From the IMG/VR virus record IMGVR_UViG_3300046507_000907, positions 1-43,834 of that record: a stretch of 43,834 nucleotides of DNA, one strand, 5' to 3'. Positions 1 to 10,100 of this stretch are shown in pieces. The notes under the pieces were generated by a model that had not been told where the DNA came from, did no database searches, and saw only the letters and a program-made list of their open reading frames with translations. The position numbers and the translations under genes are program-made. Every line of letters starts with the position of its first letter. Within the stretch, counting starts at the first letter, position 1. This DNA comes from a virus.

Positions 1-1044
1 CGAACCACCGAATATTCTAATCTGTGCAGTATATCCACCTTGCGGCATTGTTAATGTTCCTAATTTTACCCATCCAGCCGTACTTGTATCTGCTATATTA
101 TATGATTTAATACCGCCAGCTACAGTTAGATTACTAGTTATGATTCCATTACCGCTAATTCTTGTATCACCAAGAACATCAAGCGGGTATGCAGGAGTTG
201 TATTAATACCTACACGGTTATTTGTTGCGTCACCATAGATAACATTAGTATCAAAGGTTAAGTTGCCGCCAGCTACCACATTGAGCGTTGCTCCCGTATT
301 GCCGACTTGCAGAGTACCATCGGTTCTAAATATATTGGATGGCATATAGAAGCCTTTTCCACCTACAACACGAACCCAAGAAGTATCGGTCATATTAAAA
401 CCACCACCGTATTCAGGGAACAGCAATTGGCCTTGACCAGCTACTCGAACATTACCAGTGACATAGGCATCACCAACTACATGTAATGGGTAAGCGGGTG
501 ATTGTGTTTTAATACCCATGTTGCCGTTTGCTAGAATCGTTAATAGCTGTGTGCCAGCGCCTACATTGCCATTGTATAGTCTAAAGCCACGACCACTACC
601 AGTAGTATCATTAACTATATGAAAGTTATCTGTGGCTACGCCATTTTTACCCCACTGTATACCAGATTGGCTGATTTTAATATGCTTACCACTACTAGTA
701 TTGATTTCCAAATGGTCAACGCTAGTGCCGGAAGTATCAATTAGACCATAAGACTGATTACTTGCGGCGTTAATCGTAGTCAAGTAAGTATATTCTGAGC
801 CACTTGAACTAAAGACTGAGAACTGCTGATTATTAACTCCGTCATATACTACTATACTGTTGCCTTGTGGGTCGATACGAAGATAGCCACTGTTTGCATT
901 GTCAGTGAAGATGGTATTTTTTAGTGACACTACGCCGCCACTGACTGCAAGACTGCTCTGAATCGAAGCATTGCCTGTAGCTATTGTTGATAAGAAAGCG
1001 GCGTTGAGATTGTCTGCACTAAGCAATTGTTTCTTTAATAACAT
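1..1044 (-). CDS. Tail fibre protein, C-terminus cut by window edge
   Basis: The open frame starts at ATG 1044 (MLLKKQLLSADNL) behind AGGAG and runs without a stop for 348 codons to the left edge, so the C-terminus is missing. It is rich in Gly, Asn, Ser and Thr and repeats short beta-strand turns, including two copies of a module reading PAYPLHVVGDAYVTGN and PAYPLDVLGDTRISGN. This is the style of trimeric phage fibre shafts and of fibre domains that end in a self-cleaving chaperone, but no such end can be seen here. It is the last visible gene of the late block, 28 bases after the next gene upstream. A role in host binding is inferred from position and composition only. Confidence 0.75.
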   Translation of the reverse strand, partial: MLLKKQLLSADNLNAAFLSTIATGNASIQSSLAVSGGVVSLKNTIFTDNANSGYLRIDPQGNSIVVYDGVNNQQFSVFSSSGSEYTYLTTINAASNQSYGLIDTSGTSVDHLEINTSSGKHIKISQSGIQWGKNGVATDNFHIVNDTTGSGRGFRLYNGNVGAGTQLLTILANGNMGIKTQSPAYPLHVVGDAYVTGNVRVAGQGQLLFPEYGGGFNMTDTSWVRVVGGKGFYMPSNIFRTDGTLQVGNTGATLNVVAGGNLTFDTNVIYGDATNNRVGINTTPAYPLDVLGDTRISGNGIITSNLTVAGGIKSYNIADTSTAGWVKLGTLTMPQGGYTAQIRIFGGS

Positions 1045-1071
1045 TTGACCTTCTCCTTTCTAATAATATAT

Positions 1072-3159
1072 TTAATAAGCAACGGTGTAAATTCCCCTTG
1101 GCATAAACGGAAAATTGGAATGATACCAGCTTAGTATTTCTTCTGCGCTTCTTTCGACTCCATCTATGCGAAGTTCATCAAGGAGCATTCCTTTAATATC
1201 TAATGTTGTTGAGTCAAATGGCCTTAATGTCTTGCCATTTCCGGCAGAGCCAGCTAAGACTCCATTGATATACACCTTATAGCCATTTGGATTCTTCCAT
1301 GTAATTGTATACATGTTCCATCCACCGTTATTATAGTTAGATACCTGTGAAGTAGTTATCGGAAGATGGTTTGCAACATTATCTGTGCCCACCCAATGAC
1401 TGCCGATAATCCTATCGTTATATCCGTTATTTTGCGCCCAAAAATTAAGCGACTTATCGCCAGCGTATCCCGATGCTGTTGACATATATAGATACTGATA
1501 AGCTGACGAAGTATATGGTAAGCTATAAGGCAACTTGGCCCAAAATGAAAGTGTTCCTTCAACTGGACTCATACCAAGTGATGATATAGGATAGCTCAAC
1601 TGCCCATCAGCTCTAGTACCATTAACAAAAGAAGTCTTATAAGGCTGTTGTTCAAATTGAGGTTGCCATACATACATAGTTATATTACCGCTACCTCTAA
1701 GCCTAGCTTGCAACGAAGTTCTATCATTATCAACTAATGCGGCTGTGAGGCTTATTGGTTGCCACTGACTAGTAAGAATGATACTTGGACTATAGCCTGA
1801 GTCTCTCGCTCCTACTAATCCTCCGACTTCCGCATGGTTTATTTTAATCGTTCCACTCCCCTTGACCCACCAAGTTGAGGTATATTTCCTTCCCGTTGTT
1901 GCCCCTGAAATACCCGCTGTGCTTTGATAAGTAAAGCCATCGCCACCTGAAACTACGACATATTTTGTTGCATCAAGATTTCCAGTCGGGCCATAGTCGA
2001 GTGTTCTAGTAACTGATGCGGGAGCGGTTGTCCAACCGTTAGATACTACCCAAGGGGCAATTGTCATATGGCTTGTACCTGTTAGTAGATTAGTAGTTCC
2101 TTCCTCTATTGCTATCCCGCCGCCGAATCTTCCCTCATATGGTCTAAGAGTTGCAATATTAGTTGTCGGCGCAATGCCACTAATAACATCGTTTGGCGTT
2201 ATATCATAGTGAGCTAAGAATGTTGTTGAATTATCAATAGATAATAAAGCATTTGTCGCTAATACAATTGAACTCATATGCGCCTTTGATATAGTGCTTA
2301 TACTAACAATAACATCCGGTGAGAACGCAGAGTTTTTTGAACCTCTACCAGTACCCACTATAGAGTAAATGCTAATATAATAATCTCCATCGCTATCAAG
2401 CGTTGTAACATAGCTTGTAGTAGGAGAAACAATAGAATAAAATACACCATTGGCTTGATTTGGGCCAGTTGAGACATAAAGCCTATAACTTACGGCTTCA
2501 CCATCTGGTGTCCAATTGATAGTCAGTGTTCTTTTATTAACCGAAACAAAAATATCATATGGCGGCGCAGGATTCATTAATACTCCTGTATTTACACCAG
2601 TCCTTGAACCATTGCTATTTGTTGCTGTGAGCTTATAGTAGAATGTTGCGCCGGGAGTAGGCACATTAACAACAACACTTTGTCCAGTAGAATAAGGGCC
2701 AGATAAAGTCTGCTGAACAGTTGTTCCATTTGTATAATATATTATTACACTATAAGTAACAGTTGGCATGGTTGGCGTTGCTTGCGCTAAGAAGTTTAGC
2801 CTAAAACTATTTGTGCTAAGCTCAGTTACACTAGCTAGAGTATCCGGCTTCATTACTGATGCTGTATAATTAAATACAATCTCATTAGAAGTTCCTATAA
2901 CAACAGAAGAACTGTTTGATGCCGACACCCTTACATAGTAGGTAGTTCCAAGAGTTAATAGGCTAACAGCATTATATATGTCAAATGATGCTGTTGCTGG
3001 ATTCGTTACAATCAAAGATTGGATTGTAGAGCCACCAGCAGTCGTAGCGATTTGAACTGTGTAACTTGTTGCATTTGTAACTAAATCAGTTAGGTTAACA
3101 TTAAAATGCTTTTCATATACATTTGTAATGGAAACTAATGAAGGTGTTGCGACTGGCAT
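1072..3159 (-). CDS. FN3- and LamG-like tail adhesin
   Basis: This 695-residue virion adhesin starts at ATG 3159 behind AGAAAGGAGG. Residues about 1-100, 105-200 and 203-290 look like three fibronectin type III repeats, with the YTVQI, YYVRVSASN and YYKLTATN strand patterns. Residues about 310-690 are two concanavalin/LamG-like sandwiches. The first carries GRFGGGIAIEEGTTNLL; the last has WNMYTITW, VYINGVLAG and LLDELRIDGVERSAEEI. Such folds bind surface sugars, and FN3 repeats are common spacers in phage tail proteins. The LamG part is a paralogue of the next gene (3175-4398), so the pair arose by duplication. Its exact ligand cannot be told. Confidence 0.8.
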   Translation of the reverse strand: MPVATPSLVSITNVYEKHFNVNLTDLVTNATSYTVQIATTAGGSTIQSLIVTNPATASFDIYNAVSLLTLGTTYYVRVSASNSSSVVIGTSNEIVFNYTASVMKPDTLASVTELSTNSFRLNFLAQATPTMPTVTYSVIIYYTNGTTVQQTLSGPYSTGQSVVVNVPTPGATFYYKLTATNSNGSRTGVNTGVLMNPAPPYDIFVSVNKRTLTINWTPDGEAVSYRLYVSTGPNQANGVFYSIVSPTTSYVTTLDSDGDYYISIYSIVGTGRGSKNSAFSPDVIVSISTISKAHMSSIVLATNALLSIDNSTTFLAHYDITPNDVISGIAPTTNIATLRPYEGRFGGGIAIEEGTTNLLTGTSHMTIAPWVVSNGWTTAPASVTRTLDYGPTGNLDATKYVVVSGGDGFTYQSTAGISGATTGRKYTSTWWVKGSGTIKINHAEVGGLVGARDSGYSPSIILTSQWQPISLTAALVDNDRTSLQARLRGSGNITMYVWQPQFEQQPYKTSFVNGTRADGQLSYPISSLGMSPVEGTLSFWAKLPYSLPYTSSAYQYLYMSTASGYAGDKSLNFWAQNNGYNDRIIGSHWVGTDNVANHLPITTSQVSNYNNGGWNMYTITWKNPNGYKVYINGVLAGSAGNGKTLRPFDSTTLDIKGMLLDELRIDGVERSAEEILSWYHSNFPFMPRGIYTVAY

Positions 3160-3174
3160 TTAAACCCTCCTTTC

Positions 3175-4398
3175 TTAATAAGCATAACCTCTATAGTCAT
3201 ACGGATTATATAGTGGAAAACCTGACAGATACATTGCTAAAATTTCTTCATCTGGCTGTACATAATTATCAACTTTTAATTCATCCACAAGCCCATTTAA
3301 ATTAGAATCAAATCCTGTAAAATCTGTGCCAATCATAAAGTTTAAAAATGGATTTGTTATTACAGGCAAAGAAAGACTTGCTACGGACTTTACTCCATTG
3401 ATAAATACTGCACCTTTGCCAGCAGTCCTACTATAAGTAATAGCAATATGATTCCATGCACCAAGATTAACACCGACATTGCTAATAAAAGCCCATTGCT
3501 GTGCGGCTGTGTAGTATTCCCATTTAATAGTGTATCCACCATAGGACACAATGAAGAAATTGAACCTTCCATCGTTTACGCCATTATTAATTGAAAATAA
3601 ATATTTTAATCCTGACGGAGAAGGCTTGTCGTCAACATAAACCCAACTAGATATAGTAAATTCATCCTTATTCACTATACCTCCGTCATAAGTTAAATTT
3701 GGATTATCTCTACTTCCAACAACAAATGAAGTGAGGTATGGCTTGACTTCAACTTGTGGATTTGCTAGTTCAAACGATGCATTCTCATTGGCAGAGACAT
3801 AGAATTGTACGCCTCCACTTGTTACTGTTGGTGTCCAAGTCATTTGTAATCTTGTCCATTGCCCAACTGGAAATCCTGCTGGCATATAGAAAGATGTACC
3901 TTGAGGCTGTGTGCCGTCACTATTTAACATTCTCACTTGAAGTCCATCGTAACTATTTAGCTTTCTTACATACAGCGATGCTGTATAGACATTTCCCGTA
4001 GTATAGCTAGCTATGCCATGATTGTATTGAGCAACTTGCCATCCGCTACCTGTAGGAACTAGCCTTGGTTTAAAATCATATCTTGCCGATGTAGCAAAAA
4101 ACGAGTCAGTTGTTGATGTAGTTATCACCATTGTTCCTTGGTAGTTATTCTTAGATATGACCCATCTGCTATCTGCTATTAATGACAGGTTAGTTGTTGT
4201 ATCATCTACACATACAGCTCCACCAAATTTACCTTCAATTGGCTTAATACTAGCGACAGCAGTTACCTTTGGCTTTACTATATCTCCATTTTGAATACCA
4301 AAAGTATCTTGATTAAAGTTAAAATGAGCAGAGTTAAAGTCAACTCCTACTATTTGATTTCTTAATAAAAGCCTACTGGCTTTGTGTGCTTGTGACAT
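3175..4398 (-). CDS. LamG-like tail adhesin
   Basis: The gene encodes a 407-residue protein. The frame is open upstream to 4431, but GAGGGAG lies at the right distance before ATG 4398 (MSQAHKASRLLL), so I chose that start. It has two lectin-like beta-sandwich segments: residues about 25-230, with EGKFGGAVCVDDTTTNLS, and about 240-400, with FTISSWVYV, VFINGVKS and GLVDELKVDN. Both match the C-terminal half of the 1072-3159 protein in order and motif, without its FN3 repeats. It probably decorates the tail or fibre and contacts surface carbohydrate. It follows a likely terminator at 4417-4455, so it may be made in smaller amounts than the fibre gene before it. Confidence 0.78.
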   Translation of the reverse strand: MSQAHKASRLLLRNQIVGVDFNSAHFNFNQDTFGIQNGDIVKPKVTAVASIKPIEGKFGGAVCVDDTTTNLSLIADSRWVISKNNYQGTMVITTSTTDSFFATSARYDFKPRLVPTGSGWQVAQYNHGIASYTTGNVYTASLYVRKLNSYDGLQVRMLNSDGTQPQGTSFYMPAGFPVGQWTRLQMTWTPTVTSGGVQFYVSANENASFELANPQVEVKPYLTSFVVGSRDNPNLTYDGGIVNKDEFTISSWVYVDDKPSPSGLKYLFSINNGVNDGRFNFFIVSYGGYTIKWEYYTAAQQWAFISNVGVNLGAWNHIAITYSRTAGKGAVFINGVKSVASLSLPVITNPFLNFMIGTDFTGFDSNLNGLVDELKVDNYVQPDEEILAMYLSGFPLYNPYDYRGYAY

Positions 4399-4416
4399 TA
4401 TTTCACTCTCCCTCAT

Positions 4417-4455
4417 AAAAATAGCCCGCAATATATATTACATATACTGCGGGAC
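4417..4455 (-). terminator. Rho-independent terminator after fibre gene
   Basis: Read on the minus strand, CCCGCAgTATAT pairs with ATATATaTTGCGGG around a short GTA loop, and CTATTTTTA follows. It lies about 10 bases past the stop of the 4462-7146 fibre gene and just before the ribosome binding site of the next gene. The U-tract is short, so read-through is likely. Confidence 0.7.
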
Positions 4456-4461
4456 TAAGGA

Positions 4462-7146
4462 TTATAATGCTGTGATTACTGCATCAATTAGAATATCGAA
4501 ATCTAATGCATCATCAATATTTATAGTAACCGAGCTTTCTGTTTTATTAGACCAATAGATATGACGGTTAGGAACATTGATTGAATAAGTTAAAGCATAG
4601 GCATCTATACCTAAATCATGTTGCCATACTACTTGCGTCTGCCCTGCTAGGATTTCTAGCGAAGCCGCCCACCCCATTGCTCTAATAGGTTTAGCAATAT
4701 TGACTACACTATATCCTGTTATTGCGCTTGTATTATCATCAATAACTAATGGAGCTAGTGCATATAGTAAGTCCTCGCTAGCATCGTAAGACCATCTTCT
4801 CCATAGTGTAATATCCTCTATGTTTTCTTGTAGGATACTGCCGATATTTTGCGCCACATATATCTTAGCTAGTGGAACACCATCACTTGGTATTGTAGGG
4901 GCTACAGGTGACGGTGCAGGAGTGCCTGTTAATACAGTAAGCATTCCTTCACTTGCTCCCGCGCTCGAACCTCTTAGGTACACTATATCGTAGCGTCCGT
5001 AGGTAGCACTTGAAGCTGAAAGGGCAATACTTTGGTCGGCTACTTCAAATCTTCTGCCACTGTCAGTATAGAAGATACCTCCATTGACAAGCACAGTCAT
5101 ATTGGGAACGGTTTGTTGCGAAGTATGCAATCCTACCATTACGCCTTTACCAGCTAGCTCAACGATACTTGCATTCTTAGTGAACTCAGATTCTTTCAAG
5201 CCATTTAAGTAAGTGCTATTCAAGTTCGGAACAACACCAGCGTCATTAACCAATAGTTTATTAACAGTAACATTGCCACTAAATTGAGCGTTACCATTGC
5301 CATCAATATATGACATGACACCAGTCTGCTTATTATCGCCTTGAGCATCTAATTGAATCTTAACAACGCCGCCGCTTCTCACCATAACATCGCCGCTAGT
5401 TCCTGTTGTTGCACCCACCCATAGATTACCGTCTCCCGCAATAGTGAAGTTGCCACTTACAGACTGACCAGCAGTATCATTTTTAACATACTGAGTAGGT
5501 ACAAAGTTTCCAGCGTGCCATGCCGCATTAGCTCCAACAAAAAGACCGCCGTTAGCCTGAACTTTATCTGTTGTAAAGATTAAGCCGCCAGTAAACAGCT
5601 TAATTGTCTCAGGGTCATTTGTGCCATGAATAGTAACATAATCAGCCGCGTTATCATTATCATCAGTTGGACAAATATGGATTACACCTTTATTAGTATC
5701 GGATGCAATCGAACTTGTTTCGTGCATAATGAATCCGGGGTCGTTACTGCTAGGTGCGCCATTAAAGTTTATGTAAGACTTATATGTAGCTCCACCTGTA
5801 AATATAGGAGAAAGTGCAGTTGAAGCACCAGCGGGAATAAATTTAATGCCATTCTTAAAGCTTATTTCTGCATTGCCAGTACTCACAATATCTGTTCTCA
5901 TGTAATTAGAAGCAGATATACCACCAAGGGAATTTGCATTAGTAGCAGTTGCATTTATGCCAAGATATACGGCATCGTGATTGTGCGTAGTCAGAGAATA
6001 ATTGTTTGGATTTAAACTTCCTGCGTGCCAAACTTGATTTCCGCTAACTGTTATTTCACCTGTTGCTACATTCACATATAATTTTCCGCTAGTTAAATCA
6101 TTGGTTGGTGCTATTACAAAGTACATGTCGCTACTACCAGAGGAATTAATCCTACCGCCAGCGTAAAATCCACCAAGAGTATTTTGATATGCTACAGAGA
6201 CATTTGGCGTAGCTGATGTTCTAGTTAGCAATAATAAGTCAGGCACATTGGTACTTATTTGAGATTGTCCTGTTAGCGTTCCACCAGTTAATCTAAAATA
6301 CCTTCCGTCTGCCGTTGTTTGATTAATAGCGCTAGCTTGAATACCGCCTAGTTTACTAAAATCAGAGGAACTCATGAATCCATTAGCGCTTGCACTTGCT
6401 AAACTATGTCCATGCGTAGTCAATGAATAGTCGCTAGGAACGAAATTTCCAGAGTGCCATACAAGGCTGTTATTAACAAAGATATTAGTTCCGGCATTCT
6501 TAGATTGCGTAAACTTAACATATCCAGTATTCGCACTTACTCCTGTGCTTCCCTCAGTGTCGGTATTCGTAAGAGTGAATTGCATATTACTACCAACTTC
6601 ATCATTTGTGTAATTAAGGTAGAATGTTGCATCATCTACACCAAAGCCAACTGACTCTGATAGCGTACCAGTTCTTGTTATATAGAACGGACTAGCATTA
6701 GAAGTAGTATTAACAATATATGAGCCACCATATAAAGAACCGCCAGCATCAGTCCTTAGATAGCTATTAGCTGATATTCCACCAAGCTTACTTGAATCAA
6801 CAGCAGTAGCGCTAATTCCTAAGTAAGTTGTGCTATGATTGTGGTCTGACCTAGCACTTGTAGAAGCAGAGCCATTGCCAGAGAAAGAAACTGACAATGA
6901 CCTGTTTGCTGTTAAATCTCCCCCACCAGTAAGACCAGTGCCAGCAGAAATAGTTCTATCGGCACGGACAGCATGGCTAGTAGTTGATGCTTGGTTAACA
7001 AGAATCATATTCTTGCCTTGGATATTTCCGCTTACGGTTATGTCACCGTCTGGTACGAAGAAAGAACCTTCGGTGAGGTATAAATCCCCACCGTTAATTC
7101 TTAAAGGTACATTATTGGGCAAGTCTATATCTCTATGTTGTGCCAT
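4462..7146 (-). CDS. Tail fibre with phage tail repeats
   Basis: This 894-residue fibre starts at ATG 7146 behind AGGGAGGGG. The N-terminal 70 residues (RINGGDLYLTEGSF, ITVSGNI) are beta-turn rich, like the attachment ends of fibres. Residues about 70-560 repeat a fibre unit built on a WHAGNFVP, YSLTTHNHD, YLGI and LGGISASNYMRTD series. Later residues form more beta shaft, and the last 170 residues (about 725-894, GGIFYTDSGRRFEV to the end) look like a folded tip. The ASANGFMSSSDFSKLGG module also occurs in the neighbouring 2463-residue protein. It probably forms a trimeric side or tip fibre for host recognition. No enzyme motif was recognised. Its 3' end carries a terminator. Confidence 0.8.
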   Translation of the reverse strand: MAQHRDIDLPNNVPLRINGGDLYLTEGSFFVPDGDITVSGNIQGKNMILVNQASTTSHAVRADRTISAGTGLTGGGDLTANRSLSVSFSGNGSASTSARSDHNHSTTYLGISATAVDSSKLGGISANSYLRTDAGGSLYGGSYIVNTTSNASPFYITRTGTLSESVGFGVDDATFYLNYTNDEVGSNMQFTLTNTDTEGSTGVSANTGYVKFTQSKNAGTNIFVNNSLVWHSGNFVPSDYSLTTHGHSLASASANGFMSSSDFSKLGGIQASAINQTTADGRYFRLTGGTLTGQSQISTNVPDLLLLTRTSATPNVSVAYQNTLGGFYAGGRINSSGSSDMYFVIAPTNDLTSGKLYVNVATGEITVSGNQVWHAGSLNPNNYSLTTHNHDAVYLGINATATNANSLGGISASNYMRTDIVSTGNAEISFKNGIKFIPAGASTALSPIFTGGATYKSYINFNGAPSSNDPGFIMHETSSIASDTNKGVIHICPTDDNDNAADYVTIHGTNDPETIKLFTGGLIFTTDKVQANGGLFVGANAAWHAGNFVPTQYVKNDTAGQSVSGNFTIAGDGNLWVGATTGTSGDVMVRSGGVVKIQLDAQGDNKQTGVMSYIDGNGNAQFSGNVTVNKLLVNDAGVVPNLNSTYLNGLKESEFTKNASIVELAGKGVMVGLHTSQQTVPNMTVLVNGGIFYTDSGRRFEVADQSIALSASSATYGRYDIVYLRGSSAGASEGMLTVLTGTPAPSPVAPTIPSDGVPLAKIYVAQNIGSILQENIEDITLWRRWSYDASEDLLYALAPLVIDDNTSAITGYSVVNIAKPIRAMGWAASLEILAGQTQVVWQHDLGIDAYALTYSINVPNRHIYWSNKTESSVTINIDDALDFDILIDAVITAL

Positions 7147-7167
7147 TTAATAAATCCCCTCCCTGTT

Positions 7168-10100
7168 TTATAGGTAAACATCATAGTATAGTAGCTCTAT
7201 CCATCTAATACCTAGATTGTTTCCAGATTGAGCTAAGCCAGCGTATACATCCACATTGCCAGCAGGAATATCAGTAAAGTAAGGACTATACCAATCTCTC
7301 CTAGCGTCTGGAATCCACCAAGAATACGACAAGTTAAAGTCTTTTACTGTGTTGCCTGACAGCCTTATCTTTCCACTCTGACCGCCAGAAGCTTGTGGCT
7401 GAGTAATATCATCGCCATAAATTGCATACAGCCTGTAATACCTTGTTGCGCCAGATGGAGATTGAGGTGAAGCATAGCCAGCTAGGTCGCCATTAAACTC
7501 AGATACACTTTCATATCCAACAGTGTCGGTTTGGAATCTCATATCTCCCGCGATACCATAAAGGGGTCTTCTATGAACTTCATTGTAAATACCTATCTGT
7601 TTAACTACTGTACCACTAGGAATTAACATAGTTCCTTTAATAGTAGTTGTATCTGTGGACGAGCCGCCTAAGTTTGTGTTTCCACTAACTGTTAATGAGC
7701 CTACAATAGTTTGGTTACCAGAAGTAGTTGTAGCATTTTGGTAAACCGTGCTACCACTTACATTCAAGTTACCTCTTACTGTCACATTACCACTTGAGTC
7801 AATTGTAAATAGGTCATTTGCATTGAAGTCCTGAACTTGTACTACTTGGATTCCTGCCGCAACATTGGCTGTAGGATATACTTTTATAGCCTGACCAGCA
7901 TTTCTAAAGGTATTAGTATTCGTAAATACATTCGCGCTAGCCGCTCTAATATCACCAGCCGCCGCAACCTTAGTATCAATCTGTGCCGCACTATAGGTCT
8001 GTGTCATGCTATAATAGTTGCCACTTAGGTAAGTCATTGTTACATAGTTACCTGTCACAAAGTTTCCAGCATGATACATGGTATTGCCTTTATAAGATAC
8101 GCTAGAACTATTAACATTTAAGAGTGTTGTAACAGTTGCGCCAGAGATACCAACGCTCAAATCTGTTTGATTCGACTCTTGAACTTGGAATGCTACTCCA
8201 CTTGCTACAGCGATTACTGGCTGTGCTCCTACTTTTTTATAGAAGCCCATTCTGCTTTGTCCTGTATCAACACCAATAAATGAGTTTTCAGCAGTAACAA
8301 CCAAGCTTCCACTTAGTACGCCGCCAGTCAATCTTAGGTATCTTCCATCAGCAGTAGTTTGGTTAATCGCAGAAGTTTGCACACCAGCTAGTTTAGTGAA
8401 GTCGGAGGCACTCATAAATCCATTTAGGCTTGCAGTTGCAATAGCATGAGAAGCTCCATTAGAGCCAATATGTCCTGCAACAGTTCCACTCAACCCGGCA
8501 ACACTTCCATTTAATCCTGAGAAGTTAGTTGTTAGCGTACTTACACTACCGCTTAGACCAGCAAGGTTTCCACTTAGTCCAGCTATTTGTGTAGTGTGTG
8601 TGGAGAGCGAAGTTGTTACGCTACCACTTAGGCCAGCAAGATTTCCACTTAATCCAGCAATTTGCGTTGCTTGAGTACTAACAGAGCCACTAAGTCCTGC
8701 AATATTTCCACTAAGAGTAGATACTTGCGTATTTAGGTTTCCACTTAATCCAGCAATCTGTGTAGTATGCGTTGCTACAGTCCCACTGATAGCCGCTATT
8801 TGAGTAGTATGTGTTGCTACTGTACCACTTACTGCCGCTATTTGAGCTGTGTGCGTTGCTACTGTTCCACTGATTGTAGCTATGTTACCACTCATAGCTG
8901 TGATAGTTGGACTACTAATAGTTCCTGTCGCTGATATATTACCAGTAATAGTAATGTTGCCAGCGATGGCTCCACCAGTTAGTTTCAAATACATATCATT
9001 ATGGTTATGGTCGCCACGCGCTACAGTATTTCCAGTTCCAAATGTCCCACCACTACCAGCATAACCAAGTAGTGAATCAAGGAAATCTTTATTACTATAG
9101 AACACTGGTAAGTCTGTGCCCATTGGCCCTTGACCGACTAGAATAACTGTTCTACCGTGCCTATGTGTTGGGTGTTTAAGGTTTAGCTTATATTCTTCGA
9201 TTCTTGCATATGGACTAACATGATAATCCATAATTGCATGAGAAAGAATTTTAGCTCCACGAATCGCACCGTTAGCAATGTGACCTGTTTGAATACCAGT
9301 GTTATGCGGCTGGTTAGCATCCCATTGTTGAAGCTTGTTTGAAGGAATACTATCTACCGACTCTGACCTTCTCCAATGCGTATGTAGCTTACCAGTCTCG
9401 AAGATAGCAGATGTTACATATGAGATACCGCGCTCTTGTGTTGTACCATTTGCATTAAGCTCAGACTTAACACGAACACGATATTTAACAGGAACACTAC
9501 CATCTGCAATACCTGTATCTGGATTCTTCCTTGGAGCATCATATGCACCCTCGGTTGCTTGTCGTCCTTGGCCTACATACCATTTAGTTTGTTCTGCTAC
9601 AATTTTTTCGCGAGAGAAACTAGATGTTGTTTGGTTTTGAACTAGTAATGAGTTGCGTGCGTAGTACTGATAGTCTTCAATTCTAAATCTATCCAATGAA
9701 ACCTTACCACTTACTTGACGGATAACTGCTCTATGCTTACCAGCTTTTACGCCAGTTGCCGCATTAGCTTTAATGTTATTCGATGGACTCCAAGTCATAA
9801 TATGACGGTGAGCAATCTTATTTAAGTAAGGAGCGTCTAGTGGCAAGAAATGGTCGCCGCCCATAGAAGGCATTTCAACTTTCAATCTACCAAATTGAGG
9901 GCCAACTATGTAAGTCATGTACCACCAGCTAGTAAATTCAATTTGCATATCATAAGCCACATAAGCATCTTGAATATCAGTTGTTACTACACACTGTCCA
10001 TTTGTTGCCATCTGTTGACCAGCAAATTCTGAACCAACAGGATATACGAAACCTTCCTCTACTTCCCAATCACCAAAGGCTTTAATCTCTGTCCAGTTAC

